NCBI GenBank assembly: GCA_964649745.1
Contig: CAZYQI010000034.1
Location: 1 to 32,925 of the forward strand
Source of the DNA: CAZEHS01 sp964649745
GTDB taxonomy: Bacteria > Bacillota > Clostridia > Peptostreptococcales > Acidaminobacteraceae
Reading direction: 5' to 3'
DNA: 32,925 nucleotides
Position numbers and translations under genes: made by a program. Shown piece after piece: positions 8,273-16,109 of the stretch; position 1 is the first letter of the stretch; each line of letters begins with the position of its first letter. The notes beneath the pieces were generated by a model. That model had not been told where the DNA came from, did not search any database, and worked only from the letters and a program-made list of their open reading frames with translations.

Positions 8273-9696
8273 ATTTTCTCCCCAAATAATGAAAAGCTCT
8301 TGGGCTCTGTAATCCGCACCTGTATCATCTGTCCGATATCCTCCGGGCTTCCCTTGAAGTTAACGATGCGGTTTCCTTCGTCCCTGCCGGTCAACACCTC
8401 GGGATTCTTGCGGCTTTGGCTTTCAGCCAGTACAACCACCGTTTTCCCCTTCAGTTCACTGTTCTTCTGAACCACGATAGCGTTGAAGGTTTTTAAAATC
8501 CGTTCAAAGCGCTGATGCTTGAGCTCTTCCGAAATCTGATCCGTCATTGTTGCGGCCGGCGTTCCGGTCCGGGGACTGTACAGGAAGGTGAAGGCGCTGT
8601 CAAAACGCACCTTTTCGGCTACGGAAATGAGATTTTCAACATCTTCCTCCGTCTCCCCCGGGAAGCCGATGATAATGTCTGTTGTGATGGAGATGTCGGG
8701 CATCGCGTCCCTGAGACGCTCAACCACGCGGAGATACCCTTCAATGGTATAGTGGCGGTTCATAGCCTTCAACAAACCATTGCTTCCCGCTTGAAGCGGA
8801 AGGTGGATCTGGTTGCAGACCTTATGACAATCAACCATGGCCTCAATGAGCCGATGAGATACATCTTTGGGGTGACTGGTCATGAAGCGGACACGTTCTA
8901 AGCCTTCAACCCGGTCAACTGCACGGAGAAGATCTGAAAAATCAACGGGTTCTTCCAACCCGATACCATAAGAATTCACATTCTGTCCAAGCAGCGTCAC
9001 CTCACGAACCCCTTCAGCCACCATCTGTTCAATTTCTCCGATGATGGCTTCGATGCTTCGGCTTCGCTCTCTGCCTCGGGTATAAGGTACGATACAGTAG
9101 GTACAGAAATTATTGCAGCCGTACATGATGTCCACATAAGCCTTCACGCCGCTTCGACGAACAGATGGAAGGCCCTCGATGATTGCGCCTTCGGACTGCC
9201 ATACATCGATGATCGGTGCGACGCTGTCAAAAGTCTTTAAAAGAAGCTCCGGGAAGGTATGCAGATTATGGGTGCCGAAGATCAGGTCCACCTGGGTGTA
9301 CCGTTCCTTAATCTGTTCCACAATCTGCGGCTGCTGCATCATGCATCCGCAAAGAGCAATGGTGAAATCCTTGCGTTTCGCTTTCAAGGGCTTCAAATGT
9401 CCTAAATTTCCATACACCCTGGTTTCAGCGTTTTCTCGAACACAGCAGGTGTTGATAATCACCAGATCAGCATCGAAAAGAGTGCTGCCTTCCGTATAAC
9501 CCATCAGCTTTAACATGCCGTGAAGCTTTTCCGAATCGTGTTCATTCATCTGGCATCCATATGTTTCTATAAAAAAACTGGGATAGCGACCATTTTCCAT
9601 TGCTTTGGTCTCATTAAACCGTCGGACCTCCTGCATGGCAATCTGGCTGCGTATCACGTATTCCTCGCTGAACGTCGTTGCACTTCGTTTACTCAT
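8269..9696 (-). CDS. miaB: MiaB, tRNA-2-methylthio-N6-dimethylallyladenosine synthase
   Basis: A radical SAM methylthiotransferase that adds the 2-methylthio group to i6A37 in tRNA, acting after MiaA. The 475-residue protein has the N-terminal UPF0004 domain with cluster cysteines Cys48 (TYGCQMN), Cys84 or 85 (NTCCVRE) and Cys118 (CGCMM). The radical SAM triad is Cys194, Cys198 and Cys201 (GCNNFCTYC), and a C-terminal TRAM domain ends the protein. The ATG at 9696 follows GGAGGGG; the upstream in-frame start lacks a better site. An N-terminal extension of about 40 residues precedes the domain, as in other clostridial MiaB proteins. It is the first gene of the mutS-mutL-miaA-hfq run. Confidence 0.97.
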   Translation of the reverse strand: MSKRSATTFSEEYVIRSQIAMQEVRRFNETKAMENGRYPSFFIETYGCQMNEHDSEKLHGMLKLMGYTEGSTLFDADLVIINTCCVRENAETRVYGNLGHLKPLKAKRKDFTIALCGCMMQQPQIVEQIKERYTQVDLIFGTHNLHTFPELLLKTFDSVAPIIDVWQSEGAIIEGLPSVRRSGVKAYVDIMYGCNNFCTYCIVPYTRGRERSRSIEAIIGEIEQMVAEGVREVTLLGQNVNSYGIGLEEPVDFSDLLRAVDRVEGLERVRFMTSHPKDVSHRLIEAMVDCHKVCNQIHLPLQAGSNGLLKAMNRHYTIEGYLRVVERLRDAMPDISITTDIIIGFPGETEEDVENLISVAEKVRFDSAFTFLYSPRTGTPAATMTDQISEELKHQRFERILKTFNAIVVQKNSELKGKTVVVLAESQSRKNPEVLTGRDEGNRIVNFKGSPEDIGQMIQVRITEPKSFSLFGEKI

Positions 9697-9729
9697 AGCC
9701 CCTCCCGGATTGCACAAATAGCAACCTTA

Positions 9730-9739
9730 ATTATACCAT
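9730..9739 (-). promoter_or_regulatory. Probable miaB operon promoter (extended -10)
   Basis: On the minus strand, TATAAT (9735-9730) is preceded by TG one base upstream, an extended -10. No good -35 hexamer is seen at the usual distance. It lies about 35 bases before the miaB start and 31 bases from the XRE dyad. Confidence 0.5.
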
Positions 9740-9769
9740 AGAAGCGTCAGTGCCGGATAAGCAAAGAAC

Positions 9770-9845
9770 GGTTACCGAACGTACAACTTTGTAATCCGTT
9801 TGGTAACATTTAAAAATTTTAAAATTAATTGTACTTTTGGTAACC
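9770..9845. promoter_or_regulatory. Candidate XRE operator: spaced 17-nt inverted repeat plus a third half-site
   Basis: GGTTACCGAACGTACAA (9770-9786) matches the reverse complement of TTGTACTTTTGGTAACC (9829-9845) at 15 of 17 positions. A third GGTAAC lies at 9802-9807 between them. The right arm covers the -35 hexamer of the XRE gene and part of the spacer, so binding there would repress it. Autoregulation is inferred. Confidence 0.55.
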
Positions 9846-9857
9846 TTTCGCTACAAT
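9829..9857 (+). promoter_or_regulatory. Promoter of the XRE regulator
   Basis: TTGTAC (9829-9834), a 17-bp spacer and TACAAT (9852-9857), followed by GAGGTGG (9866-9872) and ATG at 9877. Confidence 0.68.
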
Positions 9858-9876
9858 AGTACTGTGAGGTGGCATA

Positions 9877-10134
9877 ATGAATCCGGTAACTTTAGGCGAA
9901 CGGTTGAAATACCTGAGACAGACTAAGAAGAAAACCCTGGATGAACTGGCCGAAGAGCTTGATACGACCAAGACCACCCTCTCTCGTTACGAGAACAACA
10001 AACGGGTACCCGACGCAGAGTTTGTTATCTGTTTGGCAAATTATTTTAAGGTCTCGGCAGACTATATCCTGTGTCTTTCCGATAACCCCTTCACTGTTAC
10101 CGATTTTATACGTGCCCAAAAAAGAAACCGATGA
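9877..10134 (+). CDS. Small XRE-family helix-turn-helix regulator
   Basis: An 85-residue protein made of little more than one Cro/CI-type DNA-binding domain at about residues 6-65: LGERLKYLRQ, then the helix-turn-helix around LDELAEELDTTKTTLSRYENNKR, then VPDAEFVICLANYFKVSADYIL. A short basic tail follows. It has no sensing or dimerisation domain beyond this. Related proteins include SinR/Xre-type regulators, but the target is not known. The ribosome binding site GAGGTGG is identical to that of lexA. It stands alone between the divergent miaB run and the convergent FAD gene. The promoter is embedded in an inverted repeat (9770-9845) that suggests autoregulation, with possible influence on miaB. 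Confidence 0.88.
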   Translation: MNPVTLGERLKYLRQTKKKTLDELAEELDTTKTTLSRYENNKRVPDAEFVICLANYFKVSADYILCLSDNPFTVTDFIRAQKRNR

Positions 10135-10142
10135 ATAGACAA

Positions 10143-10178
10143 ACAGCGACCTTCCAATTGGAAAGATCGCTGTTTTTT
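10143..10178. terminator. Terminator after the XRE gene
   Basis: ACAGCGA pairs with TCGCTGT around a nested CTTCC/GGAAAG stem, followed by a run of seven T on the plus strand. It also separates the convergent FAD gene ending at 10185. Confidence 0.88.
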
Positions 10179-10184
10179 TAGTCC

Positions 10185-11531
10185 TTATTGAGCAGTATCG
10201 CCTATGTCGAATCCCGGCTCGGTTTCAATGGGGATCCCCAGCTTCTCCTTTATTTCATCAGTAATCCAACTGGCCGCCAACAGCCCGGCTTCCTTCAAGA
10301 GCAGAAGATAATCCTCCGGAGGCACGATTCCCAAAAGCTCCAATGGCGAAAAATAATCAAAGAATTTCTTCGCTGTTTCCCTCAGATCATCATGACTCAC
10401 GGTAAGCGTGAATATCTTCTCGCAAATCACCGGATCGTTGGCGTTAAAATAACTGATAAACTGATCCAGCTGTTTAGGCGACGCATTGGCAAGGAAGTGG
10501 GATGCCAATGCATCCAGCAGGATCTGGTGTTTTTCGTAAAGGCTGAGATCGACGATGGCGTTAATGGCATCGCGGTCCAGATCATCCTTTTCCAAAAGAC
10601 CGGAAAGCGACGCTGCGTATTTCTGATAGTTGTACACGATAAAACCAAAGCCCCAACCACAGGGAGTGGTCCAGCAGCCGGCATCCCCGATGAATGCCAC
10701 GCGGTCTTCGGCCTGTTTGTAGGAAAGGCCTCCCGAGGGATACCATCCCCACTTGCGTTCCTTAATGGTGCAGTCTTGATACTGAGCAACGGTGGGTTCC
10801 TCATAAAGCACTTCTTCAAACTGCCTGGCCATGAATTCCTTGTCCACCTTGTCCTTTCTCAGATACAGGATCAGCGGGAAGGATTCATCCTCTGTAAGAA
10901 TCTCATATTCAAATACGGGGCGGCCCTCCCGCAGCGTCACGTCATCGTGAGCATTGGTGCTTTTAAAGGTCTGCCACAGCATGTAATCCCCATTTTTCAT
11001 ACCATGAAGACCGTTGGGGTGTTCAACAATGGCTCCGTACACAGACCACCAGTAGTAGTCTTCCTTGCGTTCATATCTTTTTGCAATCAGAGAGTCGTGC
11101 CCGGATGCGTCAATCAGCAGCTTTGCCTGAAAACGTCCCGCAGTGGTATCCACAGTCACATGGGTGTCCTCCACCACATGGTCGGCATAGAAGGTGCCAA
11201 GACGGATCTCTGCTCCCAGCGTCTGAGCTTTATCCCCCCAGAACTTAAGGATTTCGTGTTCCTTCACATAGTAGTAGCCATATGGCAAATCCGTATCCCA
11301 ACAGGTCTTAACATCCGTGAAGGTCCAAGTGAGCAGCCGGAAAATCCCCGGGTACATATAGGGCATAACCTCCGGGTTGTCCTTTGCCAGGTATGCAGGT
11401 ATGAACCAGCTTTTGGTGCACTCATCGATTTTTTCTTTACCATCCACCACCAGAACCCTGTGTGCTTTTGCCAGTTCTGAAGCGACACTGAGGCCCGCCG
11501 GCCCTGCCCCGATAATAATCACGTCGTACAT
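10185..11531 (-). CDS. Lycopene-cyclase-like FAD-dependent protein
   Basis: A 448-residue flavoprotein with an N-terminal Rossmann dinucleotide fold (YDVIIIGAGPAG, residues 2-13; acidic end of strand 2 VVDGKE), a central LLIDASG motif and a C-terminal FAD-contact motif FIGDAGCWTTPCGWGF. The GDA-x(5)-PxGxGF pattern and the helical C-terminal region (KHQILLDAL ... PKQLDQFISYF) resemble lycopene beta-cyclases and geranylgeranyl-reductase relatives. I see no carotenoid or archaeal-lipid genes nearby. The reaction is therefore unknown; a hydroxylase, reductase or isomerase on a quinone or polyketide-like substrate is possible. GGAGGT precedes the ATG. The gene is single, preceded by an intergenic region of about 160 bases and convergent with the XRE regulator. 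Confidence 0.75.
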   Translation of the reverse strand: MYDVIIIGAGPAGLSVASELAKAHRVLVVDGKEKIDECTKSWFIPAYLAKDNPEVMPYMYPGIFRLLTWTFTDVKTCWDTDLPYGYYYVKEHEILKFWGDKAQTLGAEIRLGTFYADHVVEDTHVTVDTTAGRFQAKLLIDASGHDSLIAKRYERKEDYYWWSVYGAIVEHPNGLHGMKNGDYMLWQTFKSTNAHDDVTLREGRPVFEYEILTEDESFPLILYLRKDKVDKEFMARQFEEVLYEEPTVAQYQDCTIKERKWGWYPSGGLSYKQAEDRVAFIGDAGCWTTPCGWGFGFIVYNYQKYAASLSGLLEKDDLDRDAINAIVDLSLYEKHQILLDALASHFLANASPKQLDQFISYFNANDPVICEKIFTLTVSHDDLRETAKKFFDYFSPLELLGIVPPEDYLLLLKEAGLLAASWITDEIKEKLGIPIETEPGFDIGDTAQ

Positions 11532-11624
11532 CTCCGTACCTCCCCTTCATTGTTTGTAAAAACCGCCTGCTTCCTTGGCGCCTACTTCCATGTGGGTTTT
11601 CCAATTTAACCGGATAGGTATACA

Positions 11625-11657
11625 AATCAAGCCCATCGAGGATCGACAGGCTTGATT
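11625..11657 (-). terminator. Possible terminator after the aminotransferase
   Basis: A perfect 9-bp stem AATCAAGCC / GGCTTGATT with a 15-base loop. The T-run after it on the minus strand is weak, so it may be a poor terminator or another RNA structure. Confidence 0.45.
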
Positions 11658-11689
11658 GGCAAGTACAGCTTATGATGGTGTGTTTGAAT

Positions 11690-13006
11690 CTATCTTTGCG
11701 CTTCGTATTGTCTCAGCAGTTTTACAAACAGCTCAGGAATCTTCGCCATGTTCTCCGGTGTCTCAACGAAGGAGATGCGGAACTGTGTGCTGCCGGGGTT
11801 GATTCCGCCTGCCGGGATATCGTAGAAGCCCTTCATTGGAGCAACCAATAATGTGGTATCTACGCCGTCAATGTTCACAGAGCCTTCCTGTGCACAGTAA
11901 AGAACGAAGTTGATGGCATCGAAGCCCGGCTTAACAACGTTGCGAACGTCGATAACCGAGTAAATGGAGGCATCCGGGCTGGAAACAATCAGGCCGGGCT
12001 CTTGCTCTTTCAAGCCGTTGTATACTGCTACGATCTCGCCCTTGTAGTATTCGCGGATATCTTTGCACCATGCAGCGATGGATTCCTTGCTTTCGTGGGC
12101 AAGTGCACCGAAGATGTATTGGCCGATAACGTTGGCGCAAAGGTTAGCTGTGTATTCCGCAACGGAACGGTCATAGTACTCTGCATTGTCCGTGATCAGT
12201 GCACCGATCCGCAGACCGCAGGCATTCCATACCTTAGAAGCAGTTTCAACACTGATTCGGCGGCCTTCAATGCCCGGAACGTCTGCATCGGTAATGCCCC
12301 AGATGCTAACGAGCTCGCTGCCGTCTTCATAATACAATTCACGGTAAGCTTCGTCGCTGATCATCCACATGTTGTACTTCACACACAGTGCGGCCAATTC
12401 CTTCATCGTCTGATAGTTATAGAATTGTCCGGTTGGATTATCGTAAGGAATTACCAGCAGTGCCCCAGGGTTGTTTACTTTGATTGCTTCTTCAATCTCT
12501 TCAATGGAAGGAAGATTGAATTTGCCGTCATCTCCAAGGTGGCGTTTGATGGTAGCCGTCTTACGGCCTGTGCGCTCTGCAAAGGAGATGTAGTTGGTGT
12601 AAGCAGGGTCGATCATCATAAGGGGCTTTTCATTGGTGCCTGCAGGTCCGCAAACGCCGATGAGAAGAAGCTCCATTCCAGAGGAACCCCCATCTGTAAC
12701 CTGAACCATCAGCTTGCTTGTATCAAAGCCTTCACACTCAAGGATGTGCTTAAACGCGTTCTGGCATTCGATCGTGCCAGCAGTGGTTGAGTAGCGCACA
12801 ACCCCCTCTGCAAACGGGCTGCCTACAGCGCCCAGCTCGAACATACGCTTTTGCATAGCAGGGTTCGTGGGAAGAGAAACGTTACCGATACCGACATTAA
12901 TAACAGCCTGAGGCTTAACCTTGCGCTCTTCGTATTTCATTTGAGCCAAACGGACGGCCGACGGTTTCCGTGATTCGAAGTGAGCTGAAAGAACAGGTTT
13001 ACTCAT
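11690..13006 (-). CDS. Class I/II PLP-dependent aminotransferase
   Basis: A fold-type I aminotransferase of 438 residues. PLP ligands visible are Asn190 (YDNPTGQ), Asp218 (ISDEAYREL), Lys258 (SVETASKVW, Schiff base) and Arg266 (GLRIG). The carboxylate-binding arginine is probably in QFRISFVE near the C-terminus. It transfers an amino group between an amino acid and a 2-oxoacid; the specificity cannot be read, with aspartate, alanine or branched-chain substrates all possible. In this anaerobe it could feed 2-oxoacids to the KorABCD enzyme encoded at 17.8-20.5 kb, which is inference. ATG at 13006 has AGGAGGA upstream; an in-frame TTG at 13012 is too close to it. It has its own promoter and appears monocistronic. 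Confidence 0.93.
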   Translation of the reverse strand: MSKPVLSAHFESRKPSAVRLAQMKYEERKVKPQAVINVGIGNVSLPTNPAMQKRMFELGAVGSPFAEGVVRYSTTAGTIECQNAFKHILECEGFDTSKLMVQVTDGGSSGMELLLIGVCGPAGTNEKPLMMIDPAYTNYISFAERTGRKTATIKRHLGDDGKFNLPSIEEIEEAIKVNNPGALLVIPYDNPTGQFYNYQTMKELAALCVKYNMWMISDEAYRELYYEDGSELVSIWGITDADVPGIEGRRISVETASKVWNACGLRIGALITDNAEYYDRSVAEYTANLCANVIGQYIFGALAHESKESIAAWCKDIREYYKGEIVAVYNGLKEQEPGLIVSSPDASIYSVIDVRNVVKPGFDAINFVLYCAQEGSVNIDGVDTTLLVAPMKGFYDIPAGGINPGSTQFRISFVETPENMAKIPELFVKLLRQYEAQR

Positions 13007-13067
13007 TAGCAAAATCCTCCTGATAAATTAGATTAACTGAATTGATCCGACTCTATAATTCAAACTC

Positions 13068-13097
13068 ATCATAACATATTCATGATAACGTTTTCAA
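13068..13097 (-). promoter_or_regulatory. Promoter of the aminotransferase gene
   Basis: On the minus strand, TTGAAA (13097-13092), an 18-bp spacer and TATGAT (13073-13068) with an extended-10 TG. The predicted leader is about 55 bases. The stretch 13098-13281 upstream shows no gene. Confidence 0.62.
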
Positions 13098-13281
13098 CCG
13101 ATGGCGGGCATAATGTATACAGAAATCACCAATGAAACACCGCATCATTTCAACGGATAAACCCTTTCAAATGATGATAATTTAAAGATATATTGTAAAA
13201 AACACTTTCATTGTTCTGAATCAGATGTCCGAAAGCTCAAGTATTGTTTTGCTGCCTTCGAAAAAAAAGAGTCCTTAACAT

Positions 13282-13321
13282 GAAAAAGCCTGGAATCATC
13301 GCAAATGCTCTGATCCAGGCT
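13282..13321 (-). terminator. Terminator after cheR
   Basis: AGCCTGGA pairs with TCCAGGCT (13287-13294 with 13314-13321), followed on the minus strand by five T. It ends the cmk-ispH-rpsA-cheR transcript. Confidence 0.85.
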
Positions 13322-13328
13322 CTAATCG

Positions 13329-14099
13329 TTATTGTTTCTGATAAAAAAACGTCTTGCTTGCTTTAAAATTATACCGCTGCGGCACGATAATCTGCTCTGT
13401 ACTCCCCACGAATAACGTTCCGTTAGACCCTAAGGCCTTGTTGAACTTGTGATACATTTCATCCTTGGCTTCTTCTGTAAAATAAATCATGACGTTGCGG
13501 CACACGATCAGATCCATTCCGGTGGGATATTGATCCTTCAAGAGATTCATCTGCTTGAATTCGATGCACTGCTTCACTTCATCGTTTATCTTATAGGATT
13601 CACCTATGGGGGTGAAGTACTTTGTCTTATAGGTCTCCGGAACATTCACGATGCTCTTCTTTGAGTAAATACCCATTTTCGCTTTGTTCATGGCCTCCAA
13701 ATCGATGTCCGCCGCAATGATCTTAAGATCCTTCAACGGTACGAACTGACTCATGACCATGGCAATGGTATAGGGTTCTTCTCCAGTCGAACAGGCTGCA
13801 CTCCAAATCTTGGGGCGGGGATTCCGTTTAATTATTTCCGGAATGATCTCCGTCTTCAAGATATCCCATTGCTGGGGGTTGCGGTAAAACTCAGATACGT
13901 TAATGGTAAGGTAGTTGATAAATTCGTCGAAAACACCTTTATCCTTGGTCAGAAGCGTGTAATAGGCATCGAAAGACGCCATTCCGTTGCGCTTTATCAA
14001 AGATTCAATCCGGCGCTTCATCTGTCGTTCCTTATACAATGTCAGATCAAGACCTATGAGCTTAAGCACCTGTGCCTTGAACTTTTCGTATCCTTCCAT
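13329..14099 (-). CDS. cheR: CheR-type protein-glutamate methyltransferase
   Basis: CheR methylates glutamates of chemoreceptors using S-adenosylmethionine. The 256-residue product has the N-terminal CheR helical domain (about 1-75, ending in YLTINVSEFYRNP), the SAM-binding motif WSAACSTGEEPYTIAM (about 98-113), AADID for the ribose, and the family motif IVCRNVMIYF near 207-216. Length is normal and no key segment is missing. It stands alone: no cheA, cheB, cheW or receptor gene is in the window. It lies 23 bases after rpsA at the end of the cmk-ispH-rpsA run, so growth-linked transcription is expected. Its ribosome binding site (GGATGG) is weaker than that of its neighbours. Confidence 0.92.
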   Translation of the reverse strand: MEGYEKFKAQVLKLIGLDLTLYKERQMKRRIESLIKRNGMASFDAYYTLLTKDKGVFDEFINYLTINVSEFYRNPQQWDILKTEIIPEIIKRNPRPKIWSAACSTGEEPYTIAMVMSQFVPLKDLKIIAADIDLEAMNKAKMGIYSKKSIVNVPETYKTKYFTPIGESYKINDEVKQCIEFKQMNLLKDQYPTGMDLIVCRNVMIYFTEEAKDEMYHKFNKALGSNGTLFVGSTEQIIVPQRYNFKASKTFFYQKQ

Positions 14100-14122
14100 C
14101 GGCTACCATCCATTGTTTTGAA

Positions 14123-15259
14123 TTATTCTTCGTCTGCTTCAGTCGCTTCTACAGCCTCTTCTACAGCCTCTTCCGCTTCATAAGCGGGCTCCTGAAGGCT
14201 CTTCATGCTGAGCTTGATTTTTCGATCATCCATGTTCATCTCGATGATTTTCACATCGTAGTTCTCTTTGATCTTCAGCACATCGGAAGGTTTCTCAATG
14301 CGGTCTCTGGAAATCTGGGAAATGTGAACAAGGCCTTCAACACCGGGCTCGATTTCAAGGAATGCGCCGAAATCAGTGAGGTTAACCACTTTTCCGCTTA
14401 CAACATCGCCTACATGGTACCGCTCTTCAACGGTGTTCCATGGGTTCGGAGTGGCTTGCTTCATGCTGAGGGAAATCTTGTTGTCGTCTTTGTTGGCGTT
14501 AAGGATCAGAACATTGACCTTGTCGCCCACTTTAACCACTTCGTTAGGGTGGCTTACGCGGCCCCATGAAAGCTCGGAGATGTGGATCAGGCCGTCAACG
14601 CCGCCGATATCAACGAATACACCAAAATTGGTGATGCGCTTAACTTCCCCTTCAACTACTTCGTTCACTTTAACAGCCGTCCAGAAAACCTCTTTGCGGG
14701 CAGAATCTTCAACAGCCAGCAGGGATTTACGGGAGAAGATGACTTTTCGTTTGCTCTTGTTCAGCTCAAGGATTTCAACTTCGAATTCCTTGCCGGAAAA
14801 CTGATCAAGATTATTTACATAGCTCAATGTCATTTGTGAAGCAGGAATAAAACCTTTGATGTCATTGAAGAATGCGATCATGCCGCCCTTCACCGGTTCT
14901 CCCGTACGGACGGTAACATGCTGTTGAGCATTGTATGCATCCATGAGAACATCCCAGTCTTTAGACATGCTGATTCTCTTCAGAGACAAGAGGACGTTCC
15001 CTTCTCCATCGTCTGATTTAAGAACAAGTACATCCAATTCCTGATCTTCACTGACCAATTCTCTGGTTACGACATCCGCTGAGTTTGACAGCTCAGATTT
15101 AGGGATGATGCCGTCCGACTTGCAGCCGATATTCACGACTACTTCGGAATCAGTGATTTGGACGACTTTGCCTCTCAGAATTTCTCCTTTCCGTGGGGTT
15201 CTGAAAGATTTGTTGTCCATCTGTTCCATCATTTCTGCCATCGTATTACCGTTCGTCAT
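14123..15259 (-). CDS. rpsA: Ribosomal protein S1 homologue, four S1 RNA-binding domains
   Basis: A 378-residue protein with four consecutive S1/OB-fold repeats at about residues 22-92, 107-174, 193-263 and 280-350, the best conserved being GVFVDIGGVDGLIHISELSW and the repeat after it. An acidic Glu/Ala/Val tail ends the protein. Gram-positive S1 homologues usually have about four domains rather than the six of E. coli and are less tightly ribosome-bound. The start overlaps the end of ispH by 14 bases in a different frame; GAGG within ispH serves as ribosome binding site. In several clostridia ispH and S1 are fused into one protein, whereas here they are separate but overlapping. Confidence 0.94.
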   Translation of the reverse strand: MTNGNTMAEMMEQMDNKSFRTPRKGEILRGKVVQITDSEVVVNIGCKSDGIIPKSELSNSADVVTRELVSEDQELDVLVLKSDDGEGNVLLSLKRISMSKDWDVLMDAYNAQQHVTVRTGEPVKGGMIAFFNDIKGFIPASQMTLSYVNNLDQFSGKEFEVEILELNKSKRKVIFSRKSLLAVEDSARKEVFWTAVKVNEVVEGEVKRITNFGVFVDIGGVDGLIHISELSWGRVSHPNEVVKVGDKVNVLILNANKDDNKISLSMKQATPNPWNTVEERYHVGDVVSGKVVNLTDFGAFLEIEPGVEGLVHISQISRDRIEKPSDVLKIKENYDVKIIEMNMDDRKIKLSMKSLQEPAYEAEEAVEEAVEATEADEE

Positions 15260-16109
15260 TCACAATTACCTCGCCTTCGGTTTTTAATTGCTCTATTACT
15301 TCTTTAATAATCCAGTCAGGTGTAGATGCACCAGCAGTTATCCCTATATTATCATACTTTTGATTAACATTCATCAACAATTCAGAGGCATCTTCAATAT
15401 GAATGACCGATGAACAGCCTTTTTTGGCAATTTGATAAAGTTTTTGGGTGTTCGAGCTATGCTTACCCCCAATGACAATCATCAAATCAACTTTTGCTGA
15501 AAGTTCCTCACATTCCTTTTGACGTTCTTCCGTGGCGGCACAGATCGTGTTGTACATCAGAACCTCACCGCTAAAATCCTTAACCGCGTCCTCAAGCTTT
15601 TTCCAAAGGGCAATGGAAAGGGTGGTTTGAGCCACAAAACATAGCTTTGGCGCATCCTTCAGATCCTCCATGTGGTCCGTGTCGGCCTCTATCCTGGCGG
15701 AAAAATCGGCCCAGCCGTTGATACCTATCACTTCCGGATGGTTGGCGTCCCCCATGATCACCACTTTGTAGCCCTCTCCATGATACTTTCGCGCCAGTTG
15801 CTGTACCTTGCGTACATAGGGGCAAGTGGTGTCGATGAGCTGTATACGAAGGGCGGCCGCTTTGTCATAAATATTCCGAGGCACCCCATGGGAGCGTACG
15901 ATTACGATTTCCCCCGGAACCTGCTCCAGATCGTCAATAATCTGCACCCCGTTCTCTTCCATGTACTTCGTCACTTGATGGTTATGGATGATGGGCCCGT
16001 AGGTGTAAATCTTACGCCCTTCAAAATCCTTAGCAGCCAGCAGCGCTGTTTCAACTGCTTTTTTTACGCCGAAACAAAATCCGCTGTGGGAGGCAACGTG
16101 AATCTTCAT
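15246..16109 (-). CDS. ispH: IspH (LytB), 4-hydroxy-3-methylbut-2-enyl diphosphate reductase
   Basis: IspH performs the last step of the methylerythritol phosphate pathway, making IPP and DMAPP with a 4Fe-4S cluster. The DMAPP is the substrate MiaA uses elsewhere in this window. The 287-residue product has all three cluster cysteines, Cys12 (GFCFGVKKA), Cys96 (DTTCPYV) and Cys190 (YNTICAATEERQ). The active-site residues His42, His74, His124 and Glu126 (NHPEVIG) and the GASTP loop near the C-terminus are also present. Its ATG overlaps the cmk stop in ATGA, and its 3' end overlaps rpsA by 14 bases, so the three genes are probably translationally coupled. Confidence 0.97.
   Translation of the reverse strand: MKIHVASHSGFCFGVKKAVETALLAAKDFEGRKIYTYGPIIHNHQVTKYMEENGVQIIDDLEQVPGEIVIVRSHGVPRNIYDKAAALRIQLIDTTCPYVRKVQQLARKYHGEGYKVVIMGDANHPEVIGINGWADFSARIEADTDHMEDLKDAPKLCFVAQTTLSIALWKKLEDAVKDFSGEVLMYNTICAATEERQKECEELSAKVDLMIVIGGKHSSNTQKLYQIAKKGCSSVIHIEDASELLMNVNQKYDNIGITAGASTPDWIIKEVIEQLKTEGEVIVNDER

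Noticed and set aside
3697..9696. Break or horizontal insertion within the mutS-mutL region
   Set aside because: All genes are full length, overlap or abut each other, and keep the order typical of Clostridia.
10188..11480. A 430-codon open frame on the plus strand opposite the FAD gene
   Set aside because: It mirrors a protein with clear FAD motifs on the other strand, has no ribosome binding site, and its sequence shows no family signature. Long antisense frames are common in this base composition.
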